Of a stretch of DNA of 57,211 nt, positions 1-6,609 are shown in pieces (position 1 is the stretch's first letter; every line of letters begins with the position of its first letter). The notes under the pieces are model-generated. The model was given only the letters and a program-made list of their open reading frames with translations, was not told the origin of the DNA and ran no database searches. The stretch covers positions 1-57,211 of IMG/VR virus record IMGVR_UViG_3300025632_000017; one strand, written 5' to 3'. Source of the DNA: a virus. The position numbers and the translations under genes are program-made.

Positions 1-405
1 CCTTCAAGTAACTGCTTACGCTGATGCTCCGGCAGAGAGAGAAGCATCGCTTCATAGTCGCCAGAGTCAGATAAGTACGGATTATCAAATAGAGAGGCGG
101 GAATAAAACGGCGCTTAAATAGAGGCTGACCTTCTTTACTATGCCCTTTAGGAAAGGTAATAGTTTCCCCAGAATCCAAATGCGTTGCCCAAAAAGCTTT
201 ACCTGCTCTTTCAGGGTCAATAAACATTTTCTTAACCCAAGCATGTCCTGCTCCTCCGGGGTTTGTTGTTGCTCTCATGTAGAGACCAAGAGTTGACGAA
301 TGTGCAGATCTCAAGCGAGATCTCATATAATCCCAAGCGTAAGGTGTAGTCCATTGAGTAAGTTCGTCAAATCCAATCCAGTTAAAAGCCTGACCCTGAT
401 AGCGT
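1..405. repeat. Left copy of an imperfect 405-bp terminal overlap
   Basis: These bases align without gaps to 56807-57211 inside terL, with 41 mismatches by eye (about 90% identity). The mismatches cluster at about 142-172, 203-224 and 278-298. Some change the protein, for example SST against SNK after MRSRLRSAHS. The open frame is kept in both copies. Confidence 0.9.
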
Positions 406-833
406 GTGACATCTGTATCCTTATCCAAGTATGACATCCAGAGGCGACCGCCTTGAGGTGATGTCCATTGAGACTTACGCTCTGACCATTTAATGCCCGG
501 AATAGCACGGGGATATAGCTCCTGAGACTTTTGTATTAGTTCCCTTAGTTCTTCTGTTGTGTGACGTACAAGTAGGCCACTAAAGTTCGGATCGTTCAAA
601 CCATGTAGCGGGTCAGCTAACATAGCGTAGGATTTGCCACCACCAGCTGCGCCACCATATAGAACCTCACGTTCTGATGCGCTCAAGAAGTATGACTGTG
701 GCCCTGGGTTTGGCTTGAATACTACCTCTTGTGCTAACTCTACGTCAAAATCAGCTGCCTTAACTGTAGCAGGTACGGTTTTAGGCTCTTCAATCTTCTC
801 TGATACTGTAGCTACCGACTCGGCCTTGCTCAA
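1..833 (-). CDS. terL: Terminase large subunit, N-terminal ATPase part (runs off the left edge)
   Basis: This is the packaging motor ATPase that pumps DNA into the prohead. The reading frame runs leftward off base 1 and shows a Walker A loop (GGAAGGGKS) and a Walker B-like WIGFDEL, typical of phage TerL. The rest of the gene, with the nuclease, lies at the right end of the window (56143-57211), so the gene spans the circle junction; joined, it gives about 498 residues. No ATG lies upstream of Walker A. I chose TTG at 831-833 (MSKAESVATV); another TTG at 915-917 has an AAGAGA seven bases upstream. The frame is open back to 971. It overlaps the 3' end of the HTH gene 790-1212. Confidence 0.9.
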   Translation of the reverse strand, partial: MSKAESVATVSEKIEEPKTVPATVKAADFDVELAQEVVFKPNPGPQSYFLSASEREVLYGGAAGGGKSYAMLADPLHGLNDPNFSGLLVRHTTEELRELIQKSQELYPRAIPGIKWSERKSQWTSPQGGRLWMSYLDKDTDVTRYQGQAFNWIGFDELTQWTTPYAWDYMRSRLRSAHSSTLGLYMRATTNPGGAGHAWVKKMFIDPERAGKAFWATHLDSGETITFPKGHSKEGQPLFKRRFIPASLFDNPYLSDSGDYEAMLLSLPEHQRKQLLE

Positions 834-1212
834 GCTTTTCGATCTGCGAGAGCGCTTCTTTGAGCCGCTGGGTGAGCTTGCGTTTAATTGCAGCTGATTT
901 CTTACGTTTTTGCTCAACTTTAATTCTCTTATGTAATCCCATGTGTGAGATATATCGCCCAGTAGTCTTACTTAACCATATCGCTACTTCACGATAAGAA
1001 TACTGCTTTAAGTGCCGCTTGGCAAGCTCTAATGCTTCTAATTCTTCTGGAATAGGTTCTAACAGCCTGTCATTTTCTGGGTGAACTCTATAACCAAAAG
1101 GAACTTGCCGTAAGGAAACACGAGCTATTACATGCCACTCTTTCTCCTCACCCTTAAAAGGTTTTGGTAGCTCCCAAAAACCTAGATCTCTATCGTAGTC
1201 ATATTTTGACAA
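790..1212 (-). CDS. HTH protein between terS and terL
   Basis: A 140-residue basic protein. The middle (about residues 65-115) contains 'YSYREVAIWLSKTTGRYIS', which reads like a helix-turn-helix that recognises DNA, followed by a lysine/arginine-rich helix. It starts three bases after the terS stop, and its 3' end overlaps the terL frame. The position suggests a packaging accessory or second small-terminase-like DNA-binding protein. No family was recognised with confidence. The terL frame is +1 relative to this one, so a frameshift fusion is formally possible but not supported. Confidence 0.7.
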   Translation of the reverse strand: MSKYDYDRDLGFWELPKPFKGEEKEWHVIARVSLRQVPFGYRVHPENDRLLEPIPEELEALELAKRHLKQYSYREVAIWLSKTTGRYISHMGLHKRIKVEQKRKKSAAIKRKLTQRLKEALSQIEKLEQGRVGSYSIRED

Positions 1213-1214
1213 TG

Positions 1215-1586
1215 TTACTCGTTAGAACCTTCTTTTGGTGGTAAGTAAAAGATGCCACCTCCATTAGAAGTTACATCTACTTTATCTACCTTACCAAGTC
1301 CTGCACGATCAAGCAAGTCCTTAGCCGCAGCCATCTTCTCTTTGATTCCTAATTCAGTAGGATCTGAGAGGGCATCAACTAAAGCCATAACAGCCTTAGG
1401 CGCAGAACGAGCAAAGTGTGTACGTGTAGCAGCACCAATCTCATCTTTAAGAGACTCAACAATAAGGCGTGTAGGTGTTTTATCACTGTAGCCAGCTAAT
1501 TGCTTAGCACGAACAACATCTCCACCCGCCTCATCAAATAAGACTTCTAGGAACTTTTGCTGGTTCTCTGTTAAGTTACGGGCCAT
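1215..1586 (-). CDS. terS: Terminase small subunit
   Basis: A 123-residue protein opening with 'LTENQQKFLEVLFDEAGGD', then 'RAKQLAGYSD' and a helical 'ARSAPKAVMALVDAL' segment. This is the layout of marine phage TerS proteins: an N-terminal HTH that binds the packaging site, then an oligomerising helical core. The C-terminus (GGGIFYLPPKEG) would contact TerL. It lies immediately upstream of the HTH gene and terL in the leftward late operon. It starts at an ATG ten bases after the stop of the upstream membrane protein gene. Confidence 0.75.
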   Translation of the reverse strand: MARNLTENQQKFLEVLFDEAGGDVVRAKQLAGYSDKTPTRLIVESLKDEIGAATRTHFARSAPKAVMALVDALSDPTELGIKEKMAAAKDLLDRAGLGKVDKVDVTSNGGGIFYLPPKEGSNE

Positions 1587-1596
1587 AGTATATTCC

Positions 1597-2178
1597 TTAT
1601 AGAGGATTATCGACTAGCTCATCATACGCTTTCCATATATCATCTACTTCTGTCTGTAGAGTATCTAGCGTATCGCCTAGTCCATCTGTAATAGTTGTAG
1701 CCTTATCTACTTGGCTACGCAAGTCTAAAAGCACCTTCTGCTGCTCTAAGATCTGTGACATGTTTGTGCTTAGCTGTGCAAGCTTCTGGTTCAAACCACG
1801 TACATCGTTGTCTGCAATAGCTTGCTCTAGTGTTTGAATACGAGATACAAGACTAGCTTCTAGTTCTTGTAGCTTTGTAATTAGCAAAGAATCTAGTACT
1901 ACTATCTCACCAGCTAGAGTGTTCTGAACATCTGTGAGGTTGCGCTGGGCTACAGTCTCTACCTTAGTTACTCTGGTAGTAATCTCCGCAGCTTTTGCAT
2001 TGAATGCAGCACTATTCTCCGCAACTTCTGCAATGCCAGCCTCTACACCGTAGAAACGCTGTAGTGTATCATAAGACCAATACACACCACCTGCAACTGT
2101 AGAAAGAACTGGAAGTGCCACAGCAACCATCCAGCCCTTAATGTTGTATCCACCTACGCTAAACTCAAAGTCCATCAT
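1597..2178 (-). CDS. Membrane-anchored coiled-coil protein
   Basis: A 193-residue protein with one hydrophobic segment near the N-terminus (about residues 15-35, 'WMVAVALPVLSTVAGGVYW'). After it comes a long helical, heptad-like region rich in A, L, E, Q and T up to the end. One inner-membrane anchor followed by a periplasmic coiled coil is the general plan of an inner-membrane spanin (Rz-like), but also of other envelope or virion proteins. The start overlaps the upstream exported gene by four bases (ATGA). It is last in the run of exported genes before terS. No family was recognised. Confidence 0.7.
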   Translation of the reverse strand: MMDFEFSVGGYNIKGWMVAVALPVLSTVAGGVYWSYDTLQRFYGVEAGIAEVAENSAAFNAKAAEITTRVTKVETVAQRNLTDVQNTLAGEIVVLDSLLITKLQELEASLVSRIQTLEQAIADNDVRGLNQKLAQLSTNMSQILEQQKVLLDLRSQVDKATTITDGLGDTLDTLQTEVDDIWKAYDELVDNPL

Positions 2179-3002
2179 TGTGTTGGCATTGCCCCATACT
2201 GATTAATGTATTCACCTGCTGCGTAAATCTCTGTAGCATTCTTCATCTCAGGTGTTAAGTAGCCCTGGAAGCCTGTACCAAAACCTGAGTCATCCCAAGT
2301 GATAACAAACTCATCAATAGCCTGTGTATATGTGATAGCTGTGTAGCTACCAACCATGTAGTTACCCTGTGCAGCGTAGTTGTCTACAGTGGCAGTAAGT
2401 TCATCGTTGTTAGCCGCAGCCATGAAAGCACCAGCCTGTTGAGCAAAAGTCTCTACAGCTGCTACTGCCTCGTTGTACTCATTAACCTCAGCAGCGTCTA
2501 AGCTGTATGCGTCTGTCTCAAGCATACCCTGTAGCTCAACCTGCTCAGGCTTAGTGTCTGCCTCAGATGCTACGGAAGCTACCTCAACTGCTGTCATAAC
2601 TACAGCTGTAGCAGCAGTCAGGTTATCTACTGCAGTGTTCAAGCTATTCATAGCCGCTGCATGTTCCTGCATAAACAACTGCTCAGCTGTACTAGCAATG
2701 GCATAGTCATGTTGCAGTACAAGGTCTTTAGCTTCTAGGTATGCACCTAGCTCATCTGTGGTAATAATACCCTCACTAAGTGCATCATCGTTAATAACAC
2801 CACCGATAGCAGCATAACCTACAGCACCTACAGTCATAACACCACTGTTAGTAATACGATCCTGAATATCACCGATAGAGGCGATAAGCATGTCAATCTT
2901 CTCTTGACCAGTTAGCTCGTAGTTAGTCTCTTGTGCGCTTGCTGCTGCGGAAACGCTCACTAAGGCTGAGCTTAGGAGTATTGTCTTCAACGATCTCTTC
3001 AT
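2175..3002 (-). CDS. Exported helical protein with signal peptide
   Basis: A 275-residue protein with a clear Sec signal peptide: basic MKRSLK, hydrophobic core 'TILLSSALVSVSAAASA', and a likely AxA cleavage before QETNY. The mature part is acidic and alanine-rich, with long helices and no cysteines seen. Its start lies 80 bases inside the 3' end of the upstream exported gene, in another frame, so translation is probably coupled. Function is unknown; the context suggests an envelope role late in infection (lysis, superinfection exclusion or DNA delivery). Confidence 0.75.
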   Translation of the reverse strand: MKRSLKTILLSSALVSVSAAASAQETNYELTGQEKIDMLIASIGDIQDRITNSGVMTVGAVGYAAIGGVINDDALSEGIITTDELGAYLEAKDLVLQHDYAIASTAEQLFMQEHAAAMNSLNTAVDNLTAATAVVMTAVEVASVASEADTKPEQVELQGMLETDAYSLDAAEVNEYNEAVAAVETFAQQAGAFMAAANNDELTATVDNYAAQGNYMVGSYTAITYTQAIDEFVITWDDSGFGTGFQGYLTPEMKNATEIYAAGEYINQYGAMPTQ

Positions 3003-3636
3003 CTGTGTCTTCCTCTCCTACCCTAAGTAGGGTATCCCAAAACGCTTTGTCTGTCTCATACCCAACGATATAAAGCGCTGGACTCTCTCTGTACTTCTTT
3101 ATCGCTGCCTTCCCCATAAGCAGCTTACCTGTCTTACTGTCGTTTATTGGACAGGGTGTATTCGCTAACATCATACTACGGAACACTATAGGGTCTTGGC
3201 ACAGTACAGATATAGCTGATACCTGTAACCCTAAGCCACCTACTTGCTGTGGTGCTCCTAAGAGCCTAGCGTTCTTACGTCTGTTACAAGCTTCATCCTG
3301 CTCCATCTTACCAGAGGATAAACCTAAGACGCTTATCTGTATCCCTGTAGAGCTTGGTAGTAAGCAGCTATCGTTACCGCCACCACCCATCATCGTAGGA
3401 GCTATCGCTGACATAACAGGGGCAGCTGAACCAGCACCCGTAGCGTTGTAGTTGTTAGTTACAGACTCCTCAGAGTTGTTACTGTCTACAGTGCTATTCT
3501 CGTTACTCGTAGAGAAGTCTCCAGTAACATCACCTGCCTGTGCAGTCATCCCCAATAACATCACGGAGATAAGGGTCACTGCACATAAGCTGAAGAGCGG
3601 CGTCTTTCTGACCGATGTATGTAAGAGTTTGTGCAT
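2923..3636 (-). CDS. Exported protein with Gly-rich and Cys-DP domain
   Basis: A 237-residue protein with a signal peptide (basic MHKLLHTSVRK, hydrophobic core, cleavage near TAQA). The mature part has a Ser/Asn/Thr-rich stretch (DVTGDFSTSNENST), 'NNYNATGAG', an 'APTMMGGGG' segment, then a cysteine domain (C...ACNRRKNARLL...VLCQDP...NTPCP) and an acidic tail. Similar exported proteins occur in marine podoviruses as far as I recall; no function is established. The cysteine motif resembles that of the lipoprotein encoded just upstream. Its signal-peptide region lies within that lipoprotein gene in another frame (107-base overlap). Confidence 0.75.
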   Translation of the reverse strand: MHKLLHTSVRKTPLFSLCAVTLISVMLLGMTAQAGDVTGDFSTSNENSTVDSNNSEESVTNNYNATGAGSAAPVMSAIAPTMMGGGGNDSCLLPSSTGIQISVLGLSSGKMEQDEACNRRKNARLLGAPQQVGGLGLQVSAISVLCQDPIVFRSMMLANTPCPINDSKTGKLLMGKAAIKKYRESPALYIVGYETDKAFWDTLLRVGEEDTDEEIVEDNTPKLSLSERFRSSKRTRD

Positions 3637-3769
3637 CTAAGTTCCGTTGACATTTGGCATCATTAGCCGGGCAAGAGGAAGGTAAGACCACAGATGAAGT
3701 ACTACATGCAGTAGTTATACTCATACAAACCAGAAATGCAAGATTATTTAAAGTTCCCTGCCACGACAT
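3530..3769 (-). CDS. Small lipoprotein with Cys-DP motif
   Basis: A 79-residue protein starting MSWQGTLNN, with a short hydrophobic stretch (LAFLVCMSI) and a lipobox-like TTAC followed by Ser, so it is probably lipidated and held in a membrane. The mature part has five further cysteines and the motif 'LMCSDPYLRD'. I chose the internal ATG at 3769 because it gives a proper signal peptide; the open frame upstream of it lies over the DUF1127 gene. It overlaps DUF1127 by 26 bases and the next exported gene by 107. A spanin role is possible, but the low proline content argues against a classical Rz1. Confidence 0.65.
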   Translation of the reverse strand: MSWQGTLNNLAFLVCMSITTACSTSSVVLPSSCPANDAKCQRNLDAQTLTYIGQKDAALQLMCSDPYLRDVIGDDCTGR

Positions 3770-3914
3770 TGCGGATTTCACCCCGTGCGATACCGATGTC
3801 ATGCAGTTCTTTGTCTGACATGTTAGTGAGGATCCAGTAGTCTGCACGTGCTTGTTGTGCCTTTTGTAAGCTTGCCAAGAAGTCTGTGAAGGTCTTAATA
3901 ATAAGTGTGAACAT
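3744..3914 (-). CDS. DUF1127 (YjiS-like) small protein
   Basis: A 56-residue protein. The C-terminal half reads 'ARADYWILTNMSDKELHDIG' then IARGEIRNVV, which matches the DUF1127 signature (L..M.D.EL.DIGI.RG.I). DUF1127 proteins are abundant in Alphaproteobacteria, where some members bind RNA and influence phosphate and carbon metabolism. Finding one in a phage late operon suggests capture from the host and a regulatory role. The start is an ATG with AGGAAA a few bases upstream, behind a small hairpin leader (3935-3950). The 3' end overlaps the lipoprotein gene. Confidence 0.85.
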   Translation of the reverse strand: MFTLIIKTFTDFLASLQKAQQARADYWILTNMSDKELHDIGIARGEIRNVVAGNFK

Positions 3915-3934
3915 TGTATTTTCCTATGTTATGC

Positions 3935-3965
3935 CCAGCATCATTGCTAGACTTGCATAGTTATA
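3935..3965 (-). promoter_or_regulatory. Putative promoter plus 5' hairpin ahead of DUF1127
   Basis: On the minus strand a TATAAC (3960-3965) lies about ten bases upstream of a stem-loop, CTAGCA-ATGA-TGCTGG (3935-3950). The leader AGCAATGATGCTGG...AACATA...GGAAA closely matches the leader of the scaffold gene at 52359-52398. No good -35 box was seen, so host RNA polymerase may need help here. Confidence 0.4.
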
Positions 3966-4014
3966 CATATGTTAGAACTATTTACCTCTACTAAGTTTGC
4001 ATACCCGCTATTCG

Positions 4015-4374
4015 TTATACGCCAGAGAAGGTCTCTGTTACAGTTAGGATAGTGTCTACATGTGCTGCTACACCAGGAGTAACACGTATCTGATCTCCTG
4101 CAGCCAGTACTAGCTCAATGTCAGAAAAGGTTATGTATTCACCTGCACCTAAGTTCTTACCCTCTAAGAAGTGTGACGTATATGTATCAGCTGCTACGTA
4201 CCACTCAATAGTAATATCTGTGTTACCTGAGAAGTTATGGACGTGAAGATAGCTTACCTCAGCCACACAGTTAGGAGGACACGTATATACATTCTCTGTA
4301 GTAGTCGTAGTGTTGTGACCCCATACAGAACGCCTACGAGCAGGTCTACCTTGGTGGTTGAGTGTAACAGCCAT
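4015..4374 (-). CDS. Small beta-rich virion-type protein
   Basis: A 119-residue protein. After a basic N-terminus (GRPARRRSVWG) come alternating beta-type strands ('VAEVSYLHVHNFSGNTDITI', 'YITFSDIELVLAAGDQIRV'), like a compact jelly-roll or decoration domain. Such small proteins are common among marine podovirus late genes and may sit on the capsid or tail; no family was recognised. It abuts the neighbouring 101-residue gene with a one-base overlap (TAATG). Confidence 0.65.
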   Translation of the reverse strand: MAVTLNHQGRPARRRSVWGHNTTTTTENVYTCPPNCVAEVSYLHVHNFSGNTDITIEWYVAADTYTSHFLEGKNLGAGEYITFSDIELVLAAGDQIRVTPGVAAHVDTILTVTETFSGV

Positions 4375-4679
4375 TACTCGTCAACCCACGCTTCATTCTC
4401 TGGGGTGTTAGGGTCATCAGCAATGAGTTGACCTTTAGCGTTACGAGCACGTTTCTTACCTGGAGGAGGTGTAGCTTTCTTAGCTTTCTTCTTAGGCTTA
4501 GTAGCTGCAATATCTGCTTCCTGACAAATAGCATTGACGTTAGGGTCTTTGCTCTGCACGTTGCCATAGTTGTCTTCACCAGCAGATTGATTACCCATGG
4601 AGTCCCATACGTAGCCATGCTCATCTACACGGTAGCCCTTAGCTTCCAGTGCTTCTTTATATTTATGGTAATATTTCAT
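4374..4679 (-). CDS. Small hydrophilic late protein
   Basis: A 101-residue protein with three zones: an N-terminal 'KYKEALEAKGYRVDEHGYVW' segment, a central Lys/Pro-rich stretch (KPKKKAKKATPPPGKKRAR), and an acidic tail (DDPNTPENEAWVDE). The basic centre could touch DNA or RNA. It is packed with overlapping starts and stops between two small late genes. Function unknown. Confidence 0.6.
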   Translation of the reverse strand: MKYYHKYKEALEAKGYRVDEHGYVWDSMGNQSAGEDNYGNVQSKDPNVNAICQEADIAATKPKKKAKKATPPPGKKRARNAKGQLIADDPNTPENEAWVDE

Positions 4680-4861
4680 TACTTACCCTTCTTAAGTGGA
4701 CGTGCTGCTTGGTTAGATGCACCACAAGCTAAGCCACCTGTAGCGTAACCCATCTTCTTCTTAGCCATACCACCATAACTGTAACCCATCTTCTTAGCTA
4801 CTCCTGGTGCTTCTTTCTTAAGAGCCTTCATGCCTTTGTTCATCATACCACCTTTGTTCAT
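4679..4861 (-). CDS. Small Lys/Gly-rich protein with GGMAKKKMGY motif
   Basis: A 60-residue basic protein built from short Met/Gly/Lys repeats (MNKGGMMNKGMKALKK, 'YGGMAKKKMGYATGG'). Nearly the same motif occurs near the N-terminus of the 714-residue virion protein (GGMATKKGYAVGG), and a shorter GGLMKKKK ends the 466-residue protein at 52427-53827. The gene is probably real because it sits tightly between two conserved small late genes. It could be a nucleic-acid-binding or virion-associated peptide. Confidence 0.6.
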   Translation of the reverse strand: MNKGGMMNKGMKALKKEAPGVAKKMGYSYGGMAKKKMGYATGGLACGASNQAARPLKKGK

Positions 4862-4868
4862 ACCTTCA

Positions 4869-5147
4869 TTACCACTTCACCTTATCTGCCCAGTAAGCTG
4901 CTGAGAGCTTACCCTTCTTAATGTTCTTTGCATGTCTAGCTTTAAAGCTTGCACGTTTCTTCTTCATGCGATCAGATTCACCCGCTTTAGGCTTGCCTGC
5001 TGTGGATGCTCCCTGCTCACCAAAGCGGATGAGCTTAATGGTGTCACCTTCCTTGGCAAGTACGGCGTGTGACTTGGTAGGGTGTTTAGGGGTACGCTTT
5101 GGTTTGTTGTAACCTGCAAACGTCTCTCCTCTATACTCAATAGACAT
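4869..5147 (-). CDS. Conserved small basic phage protein (DUF6321-like)
   Basis: A 92-residue protein with 'FAGYNKPKRTPKHPTKSHAV', 'KLIRFGEQGASTAGK' and a basic C-terminus ending in 'KGKLSAAYWADKVKW'. I recognise this pattern from a family widespread in marine podoviruses and related phages (I believe DUF6321). The strong positive charge suggests nucleic-acid binding. It is encoded with other small basic proteins in the leftward late operon. Confidence 0.75.
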   Translation of the reverse strand: MSIEYRGETFAGYNKPKRTPKHPTKSHAVLAKEGDTIKLIRFGEQGASTAGKPKAGESDRMKKKRASFKARHAKNIKKGKLSAAYWADKVKW

Positions 5148-5148
5148 A

Positions 5149-5394
5149 TTAAGCTTTACCTGCTCTGCTATTACGAGGGAAACTACGGTTCTTAGCTTTT
5201 GTAGTTACGGCTAGGTTAGAGCGCTTGTTATTCTTAGGGTTGCCATCCTTGTGATGTACGTCTTTGCCATCACCCTTTTTAACAACACCACCAGCAGAGA
5301 GTTTAGCACGAGCAGAGTTACGAGATGCACGTTTCTTTACCTGAGCAGGCTTACCTTGGTAGTTAGCATACTCTTTTTTATAGTCTCTAGCCAT
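5149..5394 (-). CDS. Small basic HNH-motif protein
   Basis: An 81-residue basic protein whose centre reads 'DVHHKDGNPKNNKRSNLAV', the His-His-Asp...Asn-Asn...Asn-Leu core of HNH nucleases. The N-terminal cysteine pairs of larger HNH enzymes are absent. It may be a minimal nuclease acting at packaging, since many tailed phages carry an HNH protein with the terminase, or a non-catalytic DNA binder. Its start overlaps the preceding stop by eight bases. Confidence 0.65.
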   Translation of the reverse strand: MARDYKKEYANYQGKPAQVKKRASRNSARAKLSAGGVVKKGDGKDVHHKDGNPKNNKRSNLAVTTKAKNRSFPRNSRAGKA

Positions 5395-5644
5395 AGTCTC
5401 GCTCTCTATCGGGGTCTAGTACGTCATTACGATCAAGTAGACCTTCTAAATACATCATTCGTTCTACGTAATCTAAGGTTAACTCTCTATCAGGGAAGAC
5501 TTCCTGTAGGTGTGCTCTAGTGTAGAACACTTCACTACGAGGAATGTGTACACGCTGGAAAGCTCTTACATCATTTGACGCTAAAGCAGAGTAAAACTCT
5601 TCTAATACGGAATCAGATGCGTATAGTTTTATTTGTTTAGACAT
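5387..5644 (-). CDS. First gene of the leftward late arm, unknown
   Basis: An 85-residue protein starting MSKQIKLYASDSVLEEF, largely helical, with 'RVHIPRSEVFYTRAHLQEVF' in the middle. I chose ATG at 5644 rather than the in-frame TTG nine bases upstream. On the minus strand a perfect TATAAT (5661-5666) lies about 16 bases before the start, which would give a very short leader. Being first after the control region, it may be regulatory. No family was recognised. Confidence 0.6.
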   Translation of the reverse strand: MSKQIKLYASDSVLEEFYSALASNDVRAFQRVHIPRSEVFYTRAHLQEVFPDRELTLDYVERMMYLEGLLDRNDVLDPDRERDYG

Positions 5645-5724
5645 GAATGTCAATACTTTTATTATACAAAGGGGGAGAAAGTGGTACGTGCCGCAAACTA
5701 AGTATGAGGAGAGTGAGGGAGGAG

Positions 5725-5979
5725 AGAGTATTACTTAGAGTGTAACACGTACCAGTTAATGTAACGTTGTTTTATTTTATTATGGTTACATTAAATAAAG
5801 TATATACGAATGTTTATTACACTACAAGTGTTAAATTGTAATAATATGTGATTATAGAGTATTACTCTAGAGTTATAACTTACCTATGTCCACTATCCTT
5901 TTTGTAACACTCTCTTATAGAGTAATACTCTTCTTTATTTATTACTTTACTTTAGTTTTAACTCTAAGAGTAATACTCT
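5725..5979. repeat. AGAGTAWTACTCT palindrome array (candidate operators)
   Basis: The 13-bp palindrome AGAGTAWTACTCT occurs at 5856-5868, 5919-5931 and 5967-5979, with a degenerate copy at 5725-5737 and a related AGTTATAACT palindrome at 5871-5880. GTGTAACAC (5740-5748) is another small palindrome. The sites lie just downstream of a leftward promoter, where a repressor could block late transcription. Confidence 0.65.
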
Positions 5980-5997
5980 GTGTGCTCCTGCTCCGCA

Positions 5998-6025
5998 GTT
6001 ATACCCATAGAAACACCCTGGTCAA
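5998..6025 (-). promoter_or_regulatory. Leftward sigma70-like promoter
   Basis: On the minus strand TTGACC (6020-6025) and TATAAC (5998-6003) are separated by 16 bp, each matching five of six consensus bases. Transcription would start near 5991 and run through the AGAGTAWTACTCT sites toward the late genes. Confidence 0.55.
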
Positions 6026-6609
6026 CCCCTAAAATGCACATACTGCAATTATTGTAACATTTTGTTACTGTAATACAGGGTTACTGCTTAGGGTACCTGC
6101 TCAAGTGGTCCATAGGGGGTGTCTGTCTCACATAGTGGTACTAACTAGGTCCACATCGGCCCTACTTTACTTAGGTTTACATAAGGCATCGCTTATATAC
6201 GAACTAAAAAACCACTTCTGTGTATTTGTACATATACGTATACCCTACGTACCCCCCATGGAGCCTGCCCCCTCCCCTCTTTATACTCTTACTATCACGC
6301 CAAACACTGTTTTTATTGGCTTTTTTATTGTCTCCCCTCCCCTGCCCTAACAAATTAAAGATAGGCTATAGGATAAAGCATTGTTTTTATTGCATTAGGG
6401 AAGTGATAGGTAGGCACTTACTTTGATATATTGTATATTCTGCCACCCTATCCCCCGATTGTTCAAGATTGTACACCTAGCCGTGCACTTAACACACAAG
6501 AGAACAATGCGAAACAATCCGGCTCTAATGTTCTGACTTGTATTTTTCTGCTCTTGATTGTTCTGACTATCCCGCAATCAATACAATGAAAAACATTTGT
6601 ATACCAAAA

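Noticed and set aside
790-969. Programmed frameshift fusing the HTH protein to TerL
   Set aside because: Would need a +1 (or -2) shift; no slippery sequence or stop-dependent site was seen, and TTG starts are available.
5645-5653. TTG start nine bases upstream of the first late gene
   Set aside because: The ATG at 5642-5644 gives a normal MSKQIKL start; the upstream codons add only three residues and lie near the -10 box.
6105-6577. Open frames of 60-80 codons on both strands in the control region
   Set aside because: No ribosome-binding sites, odd composition (Pro/Tyr/His runs), and overlap with promoter and repeat signals; no protein-like features.
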